Shown here piece after piece: positions 57,101 through 64,000 of a stretch of DNA of 64,000 nucleotides (positions within the stretch are counted from its first letter, which is position 1; each line of letters starts with the position of its first letter). The translations under genes were made by a program, and so were the position numbers. The DNA comes from Meiothermus granaticius NBRC 107808 (GTDB lineage: Bacteria; Deinococcota; Deinococci; Deinococcales; Thermaceae), in NCBI RefSeq assembly GCF_003574355.1, contig NZ_QWLB01000009.1, forward strand, positions 1-64,000, read 5' to 3'. Below the pieces are notes generated by a model that did no database searches, had not been told where the DNA came from, and saw only the letters and a list, made by a program, of their open reading frames with translations.

Positions 57101-58537
57101 GCGCTCGCTGTCCACCGAGCGCTGATCCACCACGTACACCAGGCGGTGCGAGGCGTCTCCCCAACGCCGCCTGTCCCGCTGAGTCTTTTTCTTCTTCTCC
57201 TGGTTAGGTTTGTAGTCGGGCTCCATCCACCAAGCTCGTAATGACATGACCGCTGTGATCGCACTGCTGGGGTCGAAGTCTAGATTGATCCAGATTTTTA
57301 GGTCGGCCCATGGGGGCATCACTGCCGAGGTGCCGCTATTGGGGATGGTGGTGGCGGCGCTCTTCACCAGGGCCTGAGCGCGGGCGGTGATCACGGCACT
57401 GCGGGCCTTCAAGCCCTGGTTTGAGCTTTGGCTGAACGCGGGATCCGAGGGGGGCAGGGTTGCCAGATCACTCACCGTTTGTACACGCCTCTGCAGCACC
57501 GCCGCGCTGCCCTTGGTCAGACCCGGTACGCGGCTTAGATGATCGTTCTGCTGTGCAACCTGCCAGCAGTGCAGTTCGTGTTCGGTAGGTTTACCTTCGC
57601 TGTCTTTCCAAGGGTAGCCCAGGAACTCGCAGCCCAGGCAGCGGTAGTCAACATGCCATTGCAAGTTCTGCCAGGGGGTTCGGAGGACACGGGGCAGGTC
57701 TTTAGTGAGCAGGCGGCGCAACCTGGGGATGAATACACTGTACTCGGCAGTCTCGAGATCCTCTTCGAGCGCCGTCGCTAGGTCAGCATCAGTTATCAAA
57801 GCCCCGGCTAGCCGCGCCTTGGCTTTTTGGGCAAGTTTGGAGGCATCGTGGCTTCCGGGCCAAACCGCACCTGCCGCCACCACCACGAACCGATCGTCGT
57901 AACCCCGCTCTTTGAGCCAGGCAGCTAGGATCAGCGAGTAGTGCACTACCTCGGCGAAGTAGTTGGCCCCTGGCTCTGCGGTGAGCTTAAGGTCAATGAC
58001 TCGCAGGCGGAGGCGCTCGTCGGTTGGGGGCAGGTCGGTCAGGTTGCCCTGCTCGTCCACAGCCTGCCACACCTTGCCTGATGGGGGGACGAATCCCGGC
58101 GGCAGCACCTGTAACAGGTCGGGGATTACCGTACCGTTGGAGATTAGCGGGTTTCCGAACTCGTCAGTAAGCCCGCCCAGATTGTATGTGGCCCGGAAGG
58201 CAGCAGGGACACCATATTTCGCCTCGACCACGAAGTTAAAGGACTGGAGTTTATCCATGACCGATTCTAGCAACGTGGGTTCGGGTCGCAGTTTGCCGGG
58301 TTTAGGCGAGTTGACGAAGACCTTCCCTGCACCGAACAGGTTTTGTACCTCCGACACCTTAAGATCCTGCCAGGTGTCGCCTGCCATCGAGAGGTAGGTG
58401 AGGCCTGCCCTGGCCGTCTGTCTAGGGGGGAGGCTGTGTTTTTTCAGCTCGGCATCGCCGTACATAGACAACCTGAACCGGCGCTCGCAGTCGGACTTAA
58501 GGTACAGAGAGATACTCTTCTTTTTCAGCTCGGGCAT
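54164..58537 (-). CDS. Dna2-like Fe-S nuclease fused to Upf1-type SF1 helicase
   Basis: A 1457-residue protein. The nuclease half looks like Cas4/RecB. A lone Cys at about 17 (KSDCERRF) and three more at about 299-322 (CLGC, HCW) form a probable 4Fe-4S clamp. Between them are GTVIPDLLQV and VIDLKLTAE, the D...DxK core. A middle region of about 600 residues is unassigned. The helicase half has GPPGTGKSQ (about 972), DEASQMD (about 1116), GDNLQLPPI, NYRSN, RFQGQERDVI and NVMASRARCKL. The ATG at 58537 has GGAGAA upstream. It pairs with the methyltransferase and is probably a defence effector. Confidence 0.82.
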   Translation of the reverse strand: MPELKKKSISLYLKSDCERRFRLSMYGDAELKKHSLPPRQTARAGLTYLSMAGDTWQDLKVSEVQNLFGAGKVFVNSPKPGKLRPEPTLLESVMDKLQSFNFVVEAKYGVPAAFRATYNLGGLTDEFGNPLISNGTVIPDLLQVLPPGFVPPSGKVWQAVDEQGNLTDLPPTDERLRLRVIDLKLTAEPGANYFAEVVHYSLILAAWLKERGYDDRFVVVAAGAVWPGSHDASKLAQKAKARLAGALITDADLATALEEDLETAEYSVFIPRLRRLLTKDLPRVLRTPWQNLQWHVDYRCLGCEFLGYPWKDSEGKPTEHELHCWQVAQQNDHLSRVPGLTKGSAAVLQRRVQTVSDLATLPPSDPAFSQSSNQGLKARSAVITARAQALVKSAATTIPNSGTSAVMPPWADLKIWINLDFDPSSAITAVMSLRAWWMEPDYKPNQEKKKKTQRDRRRWGDASHRLVYVVDQRSVDSERREFLRFLEQLKAIMDEVRALDKKRAASDRTGLEQGSSYQIYLWDEAQLRQLIRMVGRHLPAIVANPNLRDLAWLFPSPELLAHPEDATRRSPITLVADAVESHVAVPQPHHYTLTGVVTSYHPRLAKFIPKFDPHYQDPLSNLIPAERIHEYWGRSDNWSNKQRRLEETSLRKTYALALISNRLEQDLRPTLAKEAAPPLSFNYEQPLKGVSLEGQLWYQYHRLNAASEELEAQVTYAMAAHEREARLKSAHLTQRIDDPAGRSRALKHLNAAAGTQLFDTQDLLIYELSPSSAEVNIRENAVGLALSPRNDPTFLHRIATPHIFSGLETYTSGDQQFRSVAEADLTKVSLEAIDRQNLLIALRLDARAKVLKLESVSGVDFRQHVMLDQMYTDSLSKKLKLTIRAIGKPPGWPNNMVITRSLPAAPTPPATGGGRAPKVAWDYLYYSLHTYQKTLPINTAALQTQLEHSGVMLNPSQWSAWREALKRRLSVIWGPPGTGKSQTLRAVVLGAVLDAQSSNRPLRVLVTANTYTAVDNVLLRLEEHYRSNPTPPSLFRVQSKFRAPDASLAAHTALVNIPLDVRNPGADVNRLQHLLHNPAGVLILGTTPQQLHNLAYAGATSSAQSHAVREWFDLVIIDEASQMDVAMSTLIFSKVAQDGRVVLAGDNLQLPPIHPADPPKDLEVKVGSLYEFMTLDQGIQATSLDINYRSNKTIVDFVRLAGYSPSLVSHSPQLRLHLPGGLPTSQPPNWPSTVRWSSAWGELLNPERPVTCFVYEDFESGQSNEFEAQTVTALIALLQGNLAEKPLGLRDASGNPTIPATTPYSPDRFWEHGVGIVTPHRAQVSKIAEHLIRNFAGSVAHRVIRSAVDTVERFQGQERDVIIASFGLGDPDVIQLEDEFLYSLNRFNVMASRARCKLIVLITQSLLDYLSDDQDVLRESALLKRFAEDYCHNVRKLNLPVLIGGKLMTREGELRDL

Positions 58538-58650
58538 AGTTTTTCTCCAAGTGATCATAAGAATATCAAGCATAACGGCGCATTGAAGGCCAAATGAACC
58601 AGTCTGGCAAAACTGCCACACTGACTCTCAATCCAGTGCAAGAGCGGCTA

Positions 58651-59736
58651 TCAGGCCGTGGAACCAACCCTTTTAAGAGCTGGAGCACTGTAATCCACCA
58701 GGTCTAATCCAAGGGCGCGGAAGCCCAATTTCCTCGCTACCTTTAACGTGGTGCCGCTCCCGGCAAAGGGGTCAAGAATTGTGGCGGGGACGGGTTCGGC
58801 GGGGCAGCCGCAAGTCTCCCATCCAGTCTGGGCCTTCATCGGAAAAGTGAACTCGCGGAAATAACCGCCCAGCACCACTTTTGCTTCGTTCGCCAGGCGC
58901 AACACCTCTCGGGCATTTTTTTCATCTCCTTGAATTTTCCTGGCTTTCCCGGCATCCCCCAAGCCCACGGCCCGGATCGCGGCGAGGTGCTCGGCAGTGA
59001 GATTTGATTCCTCGAAGAGTTGCATGGCCCGGATGGCTTGAGGCCTATCTGGATTTAAACGCGCTGTGCGTTCAACTATCGGCAGGTGCGGCTTACCGCA
59101 TTGAGGGCAGACCCTTTCAGGGGCGGCAAATGTGAGCACGCGTTCTACTAACTCATCTGGGAACGGAGCTAAATGCGGATCCTTCGAACGCTCTGCACGG
59201 AGCTTCCAGACATTACCCGGGTTAAATCCATTGCCGAATTTCGCGGCGTAACCGTACAGGTTGGTATAGATTTCCCGCTTCCTTGAAAGGTGGTAGATAA
59301 ACTCGTATCGGTTAGCCAATCGATAAGGCTTTGACTCGGGAATACCATACGACTTCACCCAAACGATTCGGTGCTGGATAAGCCAGCCGTGATCCTGCGC
59401 GGCCAGCATGAACCGCTCGGGTATCCCAGCCAGGTCGCGGTTAACATATGTATCTGCGATGTTTACAAAAGCCGATCCATGCGGCTTGAGTACCCGTTCC
59501 CACTGCTTGAGACAGGCCATAAGGCTGCGTATATAGCCTTTTGGGGTTGCCTCCTGGCCTATTTGTTTGGGATGTAGATAGTCGATTTTTTTCCAGTAAG
59601 GGGGCGAGGTGATGATCAGATCAATGCTGTTTTCCTCGAGCGCAGAGAGGTCTCGAGCATCTCCAACCAAGAATGTCGTTTCGCTTTGCCTGAGTGGGTT
59701 AGGCGTGGGGGATGTTTTTCTCAAACCTGCTCCCAT
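58651..59736 (-). CDS. DNA methyltransferase, SPPY type (N4-cytosine or N6-adenine)
   Basis: A 361-residue amino-methyltransferase with the beta-class order. The catalytic TSPPYW (about 43-48) comes first, and the SAM-binding DPFAGSGTT lies near the C-terminus. A target-recognition region is inserted between, with a CPQC...CGC zinc site. S-P-P-Y is typical of N4-cytosine enzymes, but some N6-adenine enzymes share it. I chose the ATG at 59736. TATAAA lies 11-16 nt upstream, giving a near-leaderless promoter. It is upstream of the nuclease-helicase by 113 bp on the same strand, so modification is transcribed first. Confidence 0.82.
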   Translation of the reverse strand: MGAGLRKTSPTPNPLRQSETTFLVGDARDLSALEENSIDLIITSPPYWKKIDYLHPKQIGQEATPKGYIRSLMACLKQWERVLKPHGSAFVNIADTYVNRDLAGIPERFMLAAQDHGWLIQHRIVWVKSYGIPESKPYRLANRYEFIYHLSRKREIYTNLYGYAAKFGNGFNPGNVWKLRAERSKDPHLAPFPDELVERVLTFAAPERVCPQCGKPHLPIVERTARLNPDRPQAIRAMQLFEESNLTAEHLAAIRAVGLGDAGKARKIQGDEKNAREVLRLANEAKVVLGGYFREFTFPMKAQTGWETCGCPAEPVPATILDPFAGSGTTLKVARKLGFRALGLDLVDYSAPALKRVGSTA

Positions 59737-59762
59737 CGAATCAGAGTTTATATCTATCCCGT

Positions 59763-60056
59763 CCTCTCGTCGAGAGGGGCGGCGGCAGATCAAAAACCCA
59801 AATGGCTCGGAGGAGGGCTTGTGCGAACTATTGCCCCTACCATTCCCCTTCTCTCGACGAACGGGGGCAAATGGACAATCCCCTTTCGGGACGGGCAGAG
59901 CCCGTGTACTCGGGGGACAATTCCCTGGCGGGACAGGCTACGCCGCTACACCCGGATGGACCGCACTGCGCGGTAGTTTTCCTCGGAGGAAGGAAGTGTT
60001 GGGAATGTTGGGAGTTTTGGCAAGGTAACCCTGCCATATTTCCTCGGAAGAGGAAA
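59763..60056. repeat. Array of about six short pyrimidine-CG-purine hairpins
   Basis: The 356-bp gap between the methyltransferase and the next gene holds repeated dyads centred near 59770 (CCTCTCG-T-CGAGAGG, perfect), 59857 (inside a TTGCCCC/GGGGCAA stem), 59888, 59931, 59985 (TTCCTC/GGAGGAA) and 60047 (TTTCCTC/GAGGAAA). Two of them also form direct repeats that share GGACAAT and CGGGAC (from 59873 and 59915). No protein-coding frame looks real. Regulatory, replication or recombination roles are all possible. Confidence 0.5.
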
Positions 60057-60193
60057 CTACACTATATTCCACATGCTCTGTAACATGATGTCATGCACTG
60101 GAGAGCGGCCTTACTCTCGGTTATCGCGGCCCTGGGCCTGCCCGTTGTCGGGCGCACCTGCGCCACTACTACCGGGGCTACGAGGCCCAGGGG

Positions 60194-60838
60194 GTGCGGG
60201 CCTCATGGGCGCTGGCAGTGGCGGTGGAGGTTGCGACTTTCTACATGAGCTTCTCCTACGTGGTGATTCAATCCCCCTGGGCTTTCTGGGGCAGCCTCAT
60301 CGGGGCTTTCGTGGTCTTCTGGGGTAACCTCTCCAGCATGTACGAAGCCCGGCTGGAAAGGCTATGGGCCGTGAACGCTCCCTCTGCGAACGAGGATTCA
60401 CCTGCAAAAGAGAAGCCCGGAGTCAGGGTGCAGGCAGAACCTATTCAAACAGAGCCTATGAAGGAGGGCTCTCAGTACGTTTTCGAAACGTTGCTTGCTG
60501 CGGAAGAAGTGGAGACCAAAATCAGCCAGGTGAGGCAGTCGGTGCGGGCAGTCGCGGCCAAGGTTCCACCGAGGAGCGAACCCTTACCGGAGGCTTCGCA
60601 ACTGGCAGAGGACGAAGCAGGACAGGAACCCACACTATTGCTTTCCGAGAGCGACAAGGAAGTGCTTCGGCTGGCCACATTGGGGCCGGTTGGCCCCTCG
60701 GGGATCAGCCGTGCGCTGGGAATCGCTAAGAGCAGTGCCGGCGACAGGCTCAAGAAGCTAGAACGAATGGGGCTATTGGTGAAGGACAGCTCGGGTTATG
60801 TGCCAACGGGTCAAGCACAGTCACTTCTGAAGGGATGA
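60194..60838 (+). CDS. Membrane protein with winged-helix C-terminus, 5' frameshift
   Basis: A 214-residue frame from a GTG. It has two TM segments (WALAVAVEVATFYMSFSYVV; WGSLIGAFVVFWGNLS), a Glu/Pro-rich linker, and a MarR/ArsR-like winged helix (LATLGPVGPSGISRALGIAK, then LKKLERMGLLVKD). The true N-terminus seems to lie at ATG 60093 in another frame (HWRAALLSVIAALGLPVV); adding one G near 60149 would join VVG to AHLRHYYRGYEAQG. This is a one-base deletion or a sequencing error in a G-run. A membrane-tied DNA-binding protein is unusual and may sense for the island. Confidence 0.6.
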   Translation: MRASWALAVAVEVATFYMSFSYVVIQSPWAFWGSLIGAFVVFWGNLSSMYEARLERLWAVNAPSANEDSPAKEKPGVRVQAEPIQTEPMKEGSQYVFETLLAAEEVETKISQVRQSVRAVAAKVPPRSEPLPEASQLAEDEAGQEPTLLLSESDKEVLRLATLGPVGPSGISRALGIAKSSAGDRLKKLERMGLLVKDSSGYVPTGQAQSLLKG

Positions 60839-60968
60839 TGTGGAGGAAACTCGGGGAGGAGAGCCTTCAGGGCCTCGAGGTCATGCCGCTCAACAGCCTG
60901 TTTGCAGATTCACTCCAGCGCAGGCATGGGGTCACTATGCTTTAGAAGTCAGCGGTAGGCATCAGCCT

Positions 60969-61505
60969 TCAGGTCTCATCAAAAAACGGTTTCACCTGTA
61001 CAATAGCTTTGCGAGGTTTATCGCCAGTAACGAATCTTTTTGCTGAAAGTTCTACGATTTGTGAATCGTTCAGTGGACATTTGTTGAGGTCTTTGGGTTT
61101 GCTCGAACTCTCACTCTTATTATCGACAAGTTTCATGATGTTACCAAAGATCAAGTCAATGGTTGGTTTGAGAAGATTGTCCAAATCGACCGACATCCGA
61201 GCATCATTGCTCTGCTTTTCTTCGTAAAAAGTTGCATCGAAAATAAATGGTATTTTGGTTAGCTTTTCATATAAAATCTTCGTGGTTTCCTTCTCTCTCT
61301 CAAGCCCCTCCAAAACGCCAAGTTTGACTTTGATTCTTTCGATAAAATCCTGGAGTTTCTGATTGTTTTCTTCCGAATCGAATCCCTCTACATCTTTTAT
61401 TGTTTTCTTGTTTATGTAAGTAAACTCCACTCGCAGAATAATCTCATTAAGAATCTCTAGCTTTACAAGCTGCCCTTTATCTTCTGTGTAACGAACTCCC
61501 TCCAT
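60969..61505 (-). CDS. RusA-like Holliday junction resolvase/endonuclease, AT-rich
   Basis: A 178-residue protein. The C-terminal half has the RusA pattern: DLDNLLKPTIDLIFG, then DSQIVELSAKR. The conserved Asp cluster and the Lys fit a RusA active site. It is longer than phage RusA (about 120). The gene is strikingly AT-rich and Lys/Asn-rich beside GC-rich neighbours, so it is a recent import, probably from a phage or plasmid. A 40-codon AT-rich frame (61463-61585, minus) overlaps its start and may be the tail of a lost upstream gene. Confidence 0.6.
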   Translation of the reverse strand: MEGVRYTEDKGQLVKLEILNEIILRVEFTYINKKTIKDVEGFDSEENNQKLQDFIERIKVKLGVLEGLEREKETTKILYEKLTKIPFIFDATFYEEKQSNDARMSVDLDNLLKPTIDLIFGNIMKLVDNKSESSSKPKDLNKCPLNDSQIVELSAKRFVTGDKPRKAIVQVKPFFDET

Positions 61506-61635
61506 AGTGTCCAGAGCATATTGACTTCATCCCAGTTTGTTGGGTTATTTGTCACTACTACGTTTTCTTGGAAGTAACAGAACATCGAGAGCAGCCGCTC
61601 CCCCAGACCCTCAGAAGGTTTTTGCGGCCAGAGAA

Positions 61636-61807
61636 TCACCCCAGCTTGCTGCGCTGCCCCTTCACCCACCCCCAGGCCGTCCCATCGCCCACCCCGTACT
61701 TCCTTGCCAGGCTGTGAAGGGAAGCCCCGGTCTGGCGATACTCCTCCACCAGCCGAGCCCGCATCTCCCCCTTCCCTCCCGGCCCTGGCTTTTTCCGGGG
61801 AATACAG
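61636..61807 (-). pseudogene. Transposase helix-turn-helix fragment interrupted by IS5
   Basis: The minus-strand frame reads PRKKPGPGGKGEMRARLVEE then ASLHSLARKYGVGDGTAWGW and stops at 61636. This is the N-terminal helix-turn-helix of an IS3 OrfA-like transposase. It has lost its start, and its 5' side meets the TA flank of the complete IS5 element. Confidence 0.55.
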
Positions 61808-61809
61808 TA

Positions 61810-62658
61810 GAGGGTGTTATGAACATTAGGGCTAAGCTGGAGAGATGAGCCGGAAGCGGTATCCAAGCGACGTAAGCGACGAGGAGTGGATGTTCATGGC
61901 CCCCTACCTGACGCTGATGCGCGAGGATGCACCCCAAAGGGAATACGCCTTGCGGGAGGTGTTTGACGGTTTGCGCTGGATAGTCCGTGCCGGAGCCACT
62001 TGGAGGATGATGCCAGGGGATTTACCGCCCTGGGAAGTGGTTTATCAGCAAACCCAGCGCTGGCTGGCCGCGGGGGTGTTCGAGGCCATCGTGCAGGACC
62101 TGGGGGTGTTGTTGCGGTTGGCTGAAGGCAGGAGTGCTCAACCCTCCGCCGCCATCTTCGACAGCCGTACCCTGCAATCCAGCCCTGAAAGTGGTGGGCG
62201 AGCGGGATACGATGGCGCTAAACGTCGGAAGGGCAGTAAGGTGCATGTGGCCGTAGACACCCTAGGACACCTGTTGGCGTTACATGTCACCTCAGCCAAT
62301 GAGCAAGACCGGGCTCAGATGTCTGAGTTGGCCCAGGCCGTGCAGCAGGCCACCCAGCAAAACGTCGAGCTGGCTTACGTGGATGCGGGCTACACCGGCG
62401 AGCGAGCCCGACAGGATGCTCAAGCGCAAGGTATCCACCTGGAAGTGGTCAAACTGCCCCAGGTCCGGAAGGGCTTCGTATTGCTACCTAGAAGGTGGGT
62501 GGTAGAGCGTTCGTTCGGCTGGGTGGCAAGGTTCCGACGGCTTGCCAGAGATTACGAACGTCTGCCACAAACCTTGGCGGGCCTGCACTTCCTGGCTTTC
62601 GCCATCCTCCTCCTGTCCCGTTTCGTCAATCTCATGTCCCAATGTGCCTAACACCCTC
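61810..62658 (+). mobile_element. Complete IS5-family insertion sequence (849 bp)
   Basis: Terminal inverted repeats start GAGGGTGTTA at 61810 and end TAACACCCTC at 62658, with partial matching further in (ACATT...GGG). Both ends are flanked by TA (61808-61809 and 62659-62660), the target duplication of the IS427-type branch of IS5. One transposase gene fills the element. It is inserted among older transposase fragments. Confidence 0.8.
61845..62651 (+). CDS. IS5-family transposase
   Basis: A 268-residue DDE transposase, complete. An N-terminal DUF4096-like part (YPSDVSDEEWMFMAPYL) is followed by the catalytic triad: Asp in AIFDSRTLQ, Asp in LAYVDAGYTGE and Glu in VVERSFGWVARFRR. The frame uses the full element and ends 7 bp before the right terminus. 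It has no defects, so the element may be active. Confidence 0.88.
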   Translation: MSRKRYPSDVSDEEWMFMAPYLTLMREDAPQREYALREVFDGLRWIVRAGATWRMMPGDLPPWEVVYQQTQRWLAAGVFEAIVQDLGVLLRLAEGRSAQPSAAIFDSRTLQSSPESGGRAGYDGAKRRKGSKVHVAVDTLGHLLALHVTSANEQDRAQMSELAQAVQQATQQNVELAYVDAGYTGERARQDAQAQGIHLEVVKLPQVRKGFVLLPRRWVVERSFGWVARFRRLARDYERLPQTLAGLHFLAFAILLLSRFVNLMSQCA

Positions 62659-62660
62659 TA

Positions 62661-62898
62661 GGTTGGCGCTGTTCTGCTCAAAGCCCAACGAATTCAGCAA
62701 GCACAATCCAAGCAAGCCCTTCCCCTCTCTGCCCCTCCTGCTGCCCAGCGCGGTAAACACCTCGAGAAGGTGAACAAAATGCCTGTCATAAACGGCCGAT
62801 CCGATATGCGGGGGGTCCACCTTTGGCCTTCGGCGGATCAGGCGGCAACAGGAATTGATCAGATTCCACAACCCATCTCTCAGCAATGGCTTGCCCAT
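62661..62898 (-). pseudogene. Degenerate IS5-type transposase N-terminus
   Basis: From an ATG at 62898 the minus strand reads GKPLLRDGLWNLINS, the usual start of an IS5/IS1182-like transposase. The expected continuation (RISDRPFMTGILFTF) is in another frame, so at least one frameshift is present. The reading is cut at 62661 by the complete IS5 element. 62899-62954 shows no gene. Confidence 0.5.
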
Positions 62899-62954
62899 CT
62901 TCCTGTTTTACACAGTGTTTTGTTCGGAGTTCTTGGGAGTATAACATCCGCGCA

Positions 62955-64000
62955 TCACCCTAATTTTTTGAGGGGGAGATGCAGGCTAAACCGCGCCCCC
63001 CTGGGCCCATTGGCCGCCTCGACCCGGCCCCCATGCCAGCGGGCAATGGCCGCCACCAGGGCCAGCCCCAGGCCGCTCCCGCTGCGGCGGTGTTCCACCT
63101 GGGCCTGGTAGAAGCGCTCAAACAGGTGCGGGAGCGCGGCCTCGGGAATGCCGCCGCCGGTGTCCTCCACCTCCACCAGCGCCTCGGCCCCTATCTGGCG
63201 CAGGGTCACGCTTACCTCGCCTGCCGGGGTGAACTTGAGGGCATTTTCCAGCAGGTTGCGCAGGGCCAGCCCCAGGGCCAGCCGATCCCCGGTGACCAGG
63301 AGCGGCCTTTCGGGCAGGCTGACCCGGAGCGCAAGCCCCTTGGCCGCGAACAGGGGCAGAAGATCTTCGACCACTTCGGCAGCCAGCTCGTTGAGGACTA
63401 CCCTTTCCCGCGCCAGCCCCTGCCCGGCTTCGGCCCGAACCAGTTGCAGCAGCTTTTCCACCAGGGCCAGGAGGCGCTGGGTGGAGCGGTAGGCCGAGTC
63501 CAGGGCCTGGGCCACCTGGGGGTCGCGGTTTTTATCCTGGGCCTGCTCGAGCCGCCCCAGGAGCACCGTCAGGGGGGTGCGCAGCTCGTGGGCGGCGTCC
63601 TGGGTGAAGCGGCGCTCGTTTTCGATGAGCTGGCCCAGGCTCGCCAGCAGGGCGTTGAAGGCCTGGCTCAGGGTGAAGAGCTCGTCGCGGGCCACGGGCA
63701 GCGGCAGGGGGCGGTTCCAGCTCTGGCTCTGGGCCCGCTCCCGCGCCGCCAGGGTCAGGGTGCGCACCGGACGGAGGGCCCGCCCCACCAGGAAATAACC
63801 CAGCGCCAGGGCCAGCCCCAGGGCCGCGGGAAACACCCAGAACAGCACGCGCTCGAGGGCCCGCAGGCTGGCCTCGAGGCCCGCCAGGGGCCGCCCGGCC
63901 AGCAACAGCCCCCCGTCTACGCGGATTCCGCAGAAACGAAAATCGGCTGCCGCGAAGCACCCCACCCGTGGGGCGGGTGGGGGGTGGGGGGTGCGTCCCA
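62955..64000 (-). CDS. Sensor histidine kinase, 5' part beyond window
   Basis: At least 348 residues; the frame stays open to the window edge. It shows the end of a periplasmic sensor, a TM helix (VLFWVFPAALGLALALGYFL), HAMP, and the H-box AAHELRTPLTVLLGR. The N box is LLENALKFTPAGE, and the G boxes are DTGGGIP and GSGLGLALVAAI. It closely resembles the kinase at 9502-10806, so the two are paralogues. Its response regulator should lie just outside the window. Confidence 0.87.
   Translation of the reverse strand, partial: GRTPHPPPAPRVGCFAAADFRFCGIRVDGGLLLAGRPLAGLEASLRALERVLFWVFPAALGLALALGYFLVGRALRPVRTLTLAARERAQSQSWNRPLPLPVARDELFTLSQAFNALLASLGQLIENERRFTQDAAHELRTPLTVLLGRLEQAQDKNRDPQVAQALDSAYRSTQRLLALVEKLLQLVRAEAGQGLARERVVLNELAAEVVEDLLPLFAAKGLALRVSLPERPLLVTGDRLALGLALRNLLENALKFTPAGEVSVTLRQIGAEALVEVEDTGGGIPEAALPHLFERFYQAQVEHRRSGSGLGLALVAAIARWHGGRVEAANGPRGARFSLHLPLKKLG

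Noticed and set aside
54164-58537. Cas4 adaptation protein
   Set aside because: The nuclease domain is Cas4-like, but it is fused to a Upf1-type helicase and there is no cas1, cas2 or array.
59763-60056. CRISPR array
   Set aside because: The repeat units differ in sequence and spacing, and no constant spacers exist. No cas genes lie nearby except a Cas4-like fold inside a helicase fusion.
59609-60083. Open frames of 96-139 codons across the gap after the methyltransferase
   Set aside because: They are compositionally odd, overlap the methyltransferase in antisense, and follow the hairpin repeats rather than any protein pattern.

Overview
The window is GC-rich bacterial DNA that reads like a Thermaceae chromosome, most likely Meiothermus or a close relative. 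The protein sequences look Deinococcus-Thermus-like, the hexamer CTCGAG is very frequent in coding DNA, and many genes appear to be leaderless, with a -10 box 6-8 nt before the start codon. The genus call is inference; there is no rRNA or tRNA gene here to confirm it.

Layout. 1-4 kb: the tail of an IS5-type transposase, an Lrp regulator divergent from a PLP-dependent sulfur amino acid enzyme, and a putative zinc-starvation operon (cysteine-free L33 plus a CobW GTPase) behind a perfect 22-bp palindrome. 4-9.5 kb: a broken VapBC pair, a comM tail and an Fbp-type ABC importer. 9.5-13.4 kb: a PepSY/OmpR/histidine kinase operon, a secreted protein and an MtfA-like peptidase. 13.4-22.4 kb: a nine-gene peptide operon on the minus strand, iclR-dppABC followed by a BPL_N amidotransferase-like protein, an M19 dipeptidase, a proline iminopeptidase and an M24 protein. 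22.5-29 kb: a c-di-GMP cluster (GGDEF, PAS-GAF-EAL, membrane GAF-GGDEF, stand-alone CZB zinc sensor). 29-30 kb: a tyrosine recombinase with a perfect 11-6-11 dif-like site just upstream of its start. 30-35 kb: secreted proteins, two PIN toxin-antitoxin pairs, an LCP protein and a prophage scrap carrying a zincin motif. 36-41.4 kb: a two-component system and a copper-handling cassette with an unusual CPD P1B-ATPase.

The accessory island runs from 41.4 kb to the end of the window. Its first half is a three-protein defence-like system: HEPN-AAA+ DUF499 ATPase, Zn-ribbon DUF1156 methylase, and SNF2 helicase with DUF3883. PIN toxin-antitoxin loci sit in or beside every junction. Its second half, bounded by insertion sequence debris, carries a 1457-residue protein that joins a Cas4/RecB-type Fe-S nuclease to a Upf1/Dna2-type helicase, next to a SPPY-type DNA methyltransferase. 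After that come an array of short hairpins, a frameshifted membrane winged-helix protein, an AT-rich RusA-like gene, nested IS5 elements and a partial histidine kinase.

The strongest candidates for undescribed biology are the Dna2-like nuclease-helicase/methylase cassette, the toxin-antitoxin-interleaved DUF499/DUF1156/SNF2 system, and the recombinase with its adjacent dif-like site. Eight PIN loci in 64 kb, three or four of them broken, mark this as a region of heavy gene turnover.
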